DNA of 15,206 nt from Bifidobacteriaceae bacterium (lineage in GTDB: Bacteria > Actinomycetota > Actinomycetes > Actinomycetales > WQXJ01). This document shows positions 13,767 through 15,206 of this stretch, in pieces (the stretch's first letter is position 1; each line of letters begins with the position of its first letter). The stretch lies in assembly GCA_031278675.1 (NCBI GenBank), contig JAITJY010000058.1:1-15206 (forward strand). The letters are read 5' to 3'. Below the pieces are notes generated by a model. It worked only from the letters and a program-made list of their open reading frames with translations. It was not told the origin of the DNA and made no database searches. The position numbers and the translations under genes are program-made.

Positions 13767-14765
13767 CTAAAGCCCCCACCTCAGCCCCGGCGTGGAAACT
13801 GGCGCATCCCACAAACGGATCAACTCATCATCCGCCTTGAGCAACGTCACCGAGCAACCAGCCATGTCCAGCGACGTGATGTAATTGCCGACCAGGCAGC
13901 GCGCCACCGCGACCCCGGCCTTGTCCAGCAGCGCCTTGACCTCGCCATACATCAAGTACAACTCGATCAACGGGCTGCCACCCATGCCATTGACCATTGC
14001 AATCACCGGGCCTGGCGTGAAATCAAGGTCCGCCAGAATCGGGTCCACCAGCAACGCCGCAATCTCTTTAGCCGGTGCGAGCCCCACCCGCGTCCGGCCC
14101 GGCTCACCATGAATACCGATCCCGATCTCCATCTGATCATCCGGCAGATCAAACGTCGGCTTACCGGCCGCCGGCACAATCCCGCTGGTCAGAGCCATGC
14201 CCATAGACCGGCCCGACTCGTTGACCCGGCGCGCCACCCCAGCCACCGCCGCCAAATCCCGGCCCTCCTCAGCCGCTGCGCCCGTGATCTTCTCCAGCAG
14301 AACCGTCAGGCCCACCCCGCGCCTACCTGCGGTGTAGAGCGAATCCTGGACAGCTACGTCATCGTCCACCACTACCGTTTCTACCGTCGCGCCCGATTCC
14401 GCCTCCGCGAGTTCCGCCGCCATCTCGAAGTTCATGATATCGCCCGTGTAATTCTTGACGATGTGCAGTACGCCCGCGCCGCCGTCCACATTCTTGGTCG
14501 CCTCCAGCATTTGGTCCGGGGTTGGCGACGTGAAAATCTGGCCGGCGCAAGCCGCATCCAGCATCCCTAAGCCGACAAATCCGCCGTGGAGCGGCTCATG
14601 ACCGCTGCCCCCGCCCGAGATAACGCCGACCTTGCCCTGTTTCGGCGTATCTGACCGGTACACAATCCTGTTTTCGATATCCACCCTTTGCTCCGGGTGC
14701 GCCGCCGCAATCCCTTTCAGGGCTTCGGTCACAACATCGTCAACGCCGTTGATTAGCTTTTTCAT
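13767..14765 (-). CDS. dhaK: Dihydroxyacetone kinase substrate-binding subunit DhaK
   Basis: 332 residues, full length for the PTS-linked family. DhaK binds dihydroxyacetone covalently as a hemiaminal on a histidine and presents it to DhaL-ATP, giving dihydroxyacetone phosphate for glycolysis. Key segments are SGGGSGHEPLHGG (His56), NYTGDIMNF (Asp109) and GIGIHGEPG (His219, the covalent-binding His). The ATG has AAAGGA seven bases upstream. It is the first gene of dhaKLM. Together with DhaM it lets the cell use dihydroxyacetone, for instance from glycerol oxidation, at the expense of phosphoenolpyruvate. Confidence 0.96.
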   Translation of the reverse strand: MKKLINGVDDVVTEALKGIAAAHPEQRVDIENRIVYRSDTPKQGKVGVISGGGSGHEPLHGGFVGLGMLDAACAGQIFTSPTPDQMLEATKNVDGGAGVLHIVKNYTGDIMNFEMAAELAEAESGATVETVVVDDDVAVQDSLYTAGRRGVGLTVLLEKITGAAAEEGRDLAAVAGVARRVNESGRSMGMALTSGIVPAAGKPTFDLPDDQMEIGIGIHGEPGRTRVGLAPAKEIAALLVDPILADLDFTPGPVIAMVNGMGGSPLIELYLMYGEVKALLDKAGVAVARCLVGNYITSLDMAGCSVTLLKADDELIRLWDAPVSTPGLRWGL

Positions 14766-14796
14766 GCTGTCATCCTTTGTTTCGTTGTTTTGGCTG

Positions 14797-14833
14797 TTGG
14801 TTATGTCTGGTTGGTTATGTCTGGTTGGTTATG
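14797..14833. repeat. 14-bp tandem repeat upstream of dhaK
   Basis: TTGGTTATGTCTGG occurs twice in tandem (14797-14810, 14811-14824), followed by nine bases of a third copy. It begins 32 bases before the dhaK ATG. Read on the minus strand it gives repeated CATAACCAACCAGA. It could be a cluster of regulator sites or a slipped-strand repeat. A weak promoter reading uses CATAAC as -10 with TTGCGT 18 bases upstream. Confidence 0.6.
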
Positions 14834-14995
14834 GCGAGGCGCCGCGCACCCACGCAACCTTGCGGGTGGTGCAGCGGGCGAACGCTCAAATCCGTGCTCC
14901 TTAGAACGGTTGACACCAGCCTAGGCGAGCGCCGCCGCCGGGAACAGATGCCTCGAGGCGGATGCGCACGCTTGTGCACGGCCGGTGTGCTTGGG

Positions 14996-15015
14996 GCGCC
15001 CGCAGGGGCGGGCGC
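14996..15015 (-). terminator. GC hairpin after the right-edge gene
   Basis: GCGCCCGC-AGGG-GCGGGCGC is a perfect 8-bp stem with a four-base loop, about 100 bases past the stop of the partial right-edge frame. It is a candidate terminator without a T-run. The gene-free stretch 14766-15114 also holds the 14-bp repeat and most of the 40-bp tandem array. Nothing else was seen in it. Confidence 0.35.
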
Positions 15016-15020
15016 GGGCG

Positions 15021-15140
15021 CGGGCGGGAGGTGGTCAGGGCGCGGGCGGGGGCGCGGGCGCGGGCGGGAGGCGGTCAGGGCGCGGGCGGGGGCGGCGGAC
15101 GCGGCGGGAGGCGGTCAGGGCGCGGCGGACGCGGCGGGCG
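15021..15140. repeat. Three tandem 40-bp GC-rich repeats
   Basis: Units 15021-15060, 15061-15100 and 15101-15140 align without gaps and share GCGGGAGG(T/C)GGTCAGGG at the same offset. The sequence differs mainly in the second half of each unit. A partial unit may precede at 15001-15020. The period is not a multiple of three, and each unit brings CCCTGACC on the minus strand. The copies therefore shift frame, and the first meets the stop of the right-edge gene. Confidence 0.75.
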
Positions 15141-15206
15141 GGGACGCAGTGCGGCGCATCGTCGCCGAGACCAGCGCCGAGACCCCCCACAGTGCCGCTC
15201 CCACCG
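15115..15206 (-). CDS. C-terminal fragment of an unidentified, possibly membrane, protein
   Basis: The minus-strand frame with the best codon pattern (G or C at most third positions) enters at the right edge. It reads VGAALWGVSALVSATMRR, then a short Thr/Ser/Pro/Ala tail, and stops at TGA 15115-15117. The visible part looks like the last transmembrane helix and cytoplasmic tail of a transporter-like protein. Only about 29 residues are seen and no family can be named. The other two minus-strand frames are also open here, so the call is tentative. Confidence 0.35.
   Translation of the reverse strand, partial: VGAALWGVSALVSATMRRTASPPAASAAP

Noticed and set aside
15021..15140. CRISPR array
   Set aside because: The repeats abut directly with no unique spacers and are imperfect, so this is a simple tandem array.

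Overview
The window looks like a chromosomal segment of a high-GC Gram-positive actinobacterium (Actinomycetota). Signs of this are the GC-rich codons, proline/alanine-rich protein tails, LPXTG-type surface proteins and actinobacterial-style PHO box repeats. Genus cannot be told from the sequence. Every gene I can support lies on the minus strand, so biological order runs from high to low coordinates.

From right to left: (1) 15115-15206, the last codons of an unidentified, probably membrane, protein, ending inside an array of three 40-bp tandem repeats. (2) 14765-12120, dhaK-dhaL-dhaM, the PTS-dependent dihydroxyacetone kinase. DhaM is an EIIA-HPr fusion without an enzyme I domain, and a 14-bp tandem repeat precedes dhaK. 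(3) 11782-4272, a four-gene sortase-assembled pilus operon. (4) 4190-1593, the UvrD/PcrA DNA helicase. (5) 1287 to the left edge, pstC and the start of pstA, preceded by four phased 11-bp PHO-box-like repeats. No tRNA, rRNA, CRISPR array, insertion sequence or phage gene was seen.

The pilus operon is the main point of interest. Its order is large tip/adhesin-like protein, signal-peptidase-like protein, backbone pilin, class B sortase, anchor pilin. This is the order of the streptococcal FCT pilus loci (cpa, sipA, fctA/tee, srtC, fctB). Three things stand out. The sortase and the LPFTG anchor pilin are one 657-codon reading frame, joined through a membrane segment and an internal signal-peptide-like stretch. 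The signal-peptidase-like protein keeps the S26 family fold motifs but has Gly and Arg where the catalytic Ser and Lys belong, paralleling the known inactive SipA of Streptococcus pyogenes. The tip protein carries a glycine-rich beta-helix-like head instead of a Cpa-type thioester head. The tip and backbone end in related P-(T/S)-G-L signals (VVPSG, TTPTG), while the fused anchor half ends in LPFTG. This suggests polymerisation by the fused sortase, and wall attachment by a housekeeping sortase encoded elsewhere.
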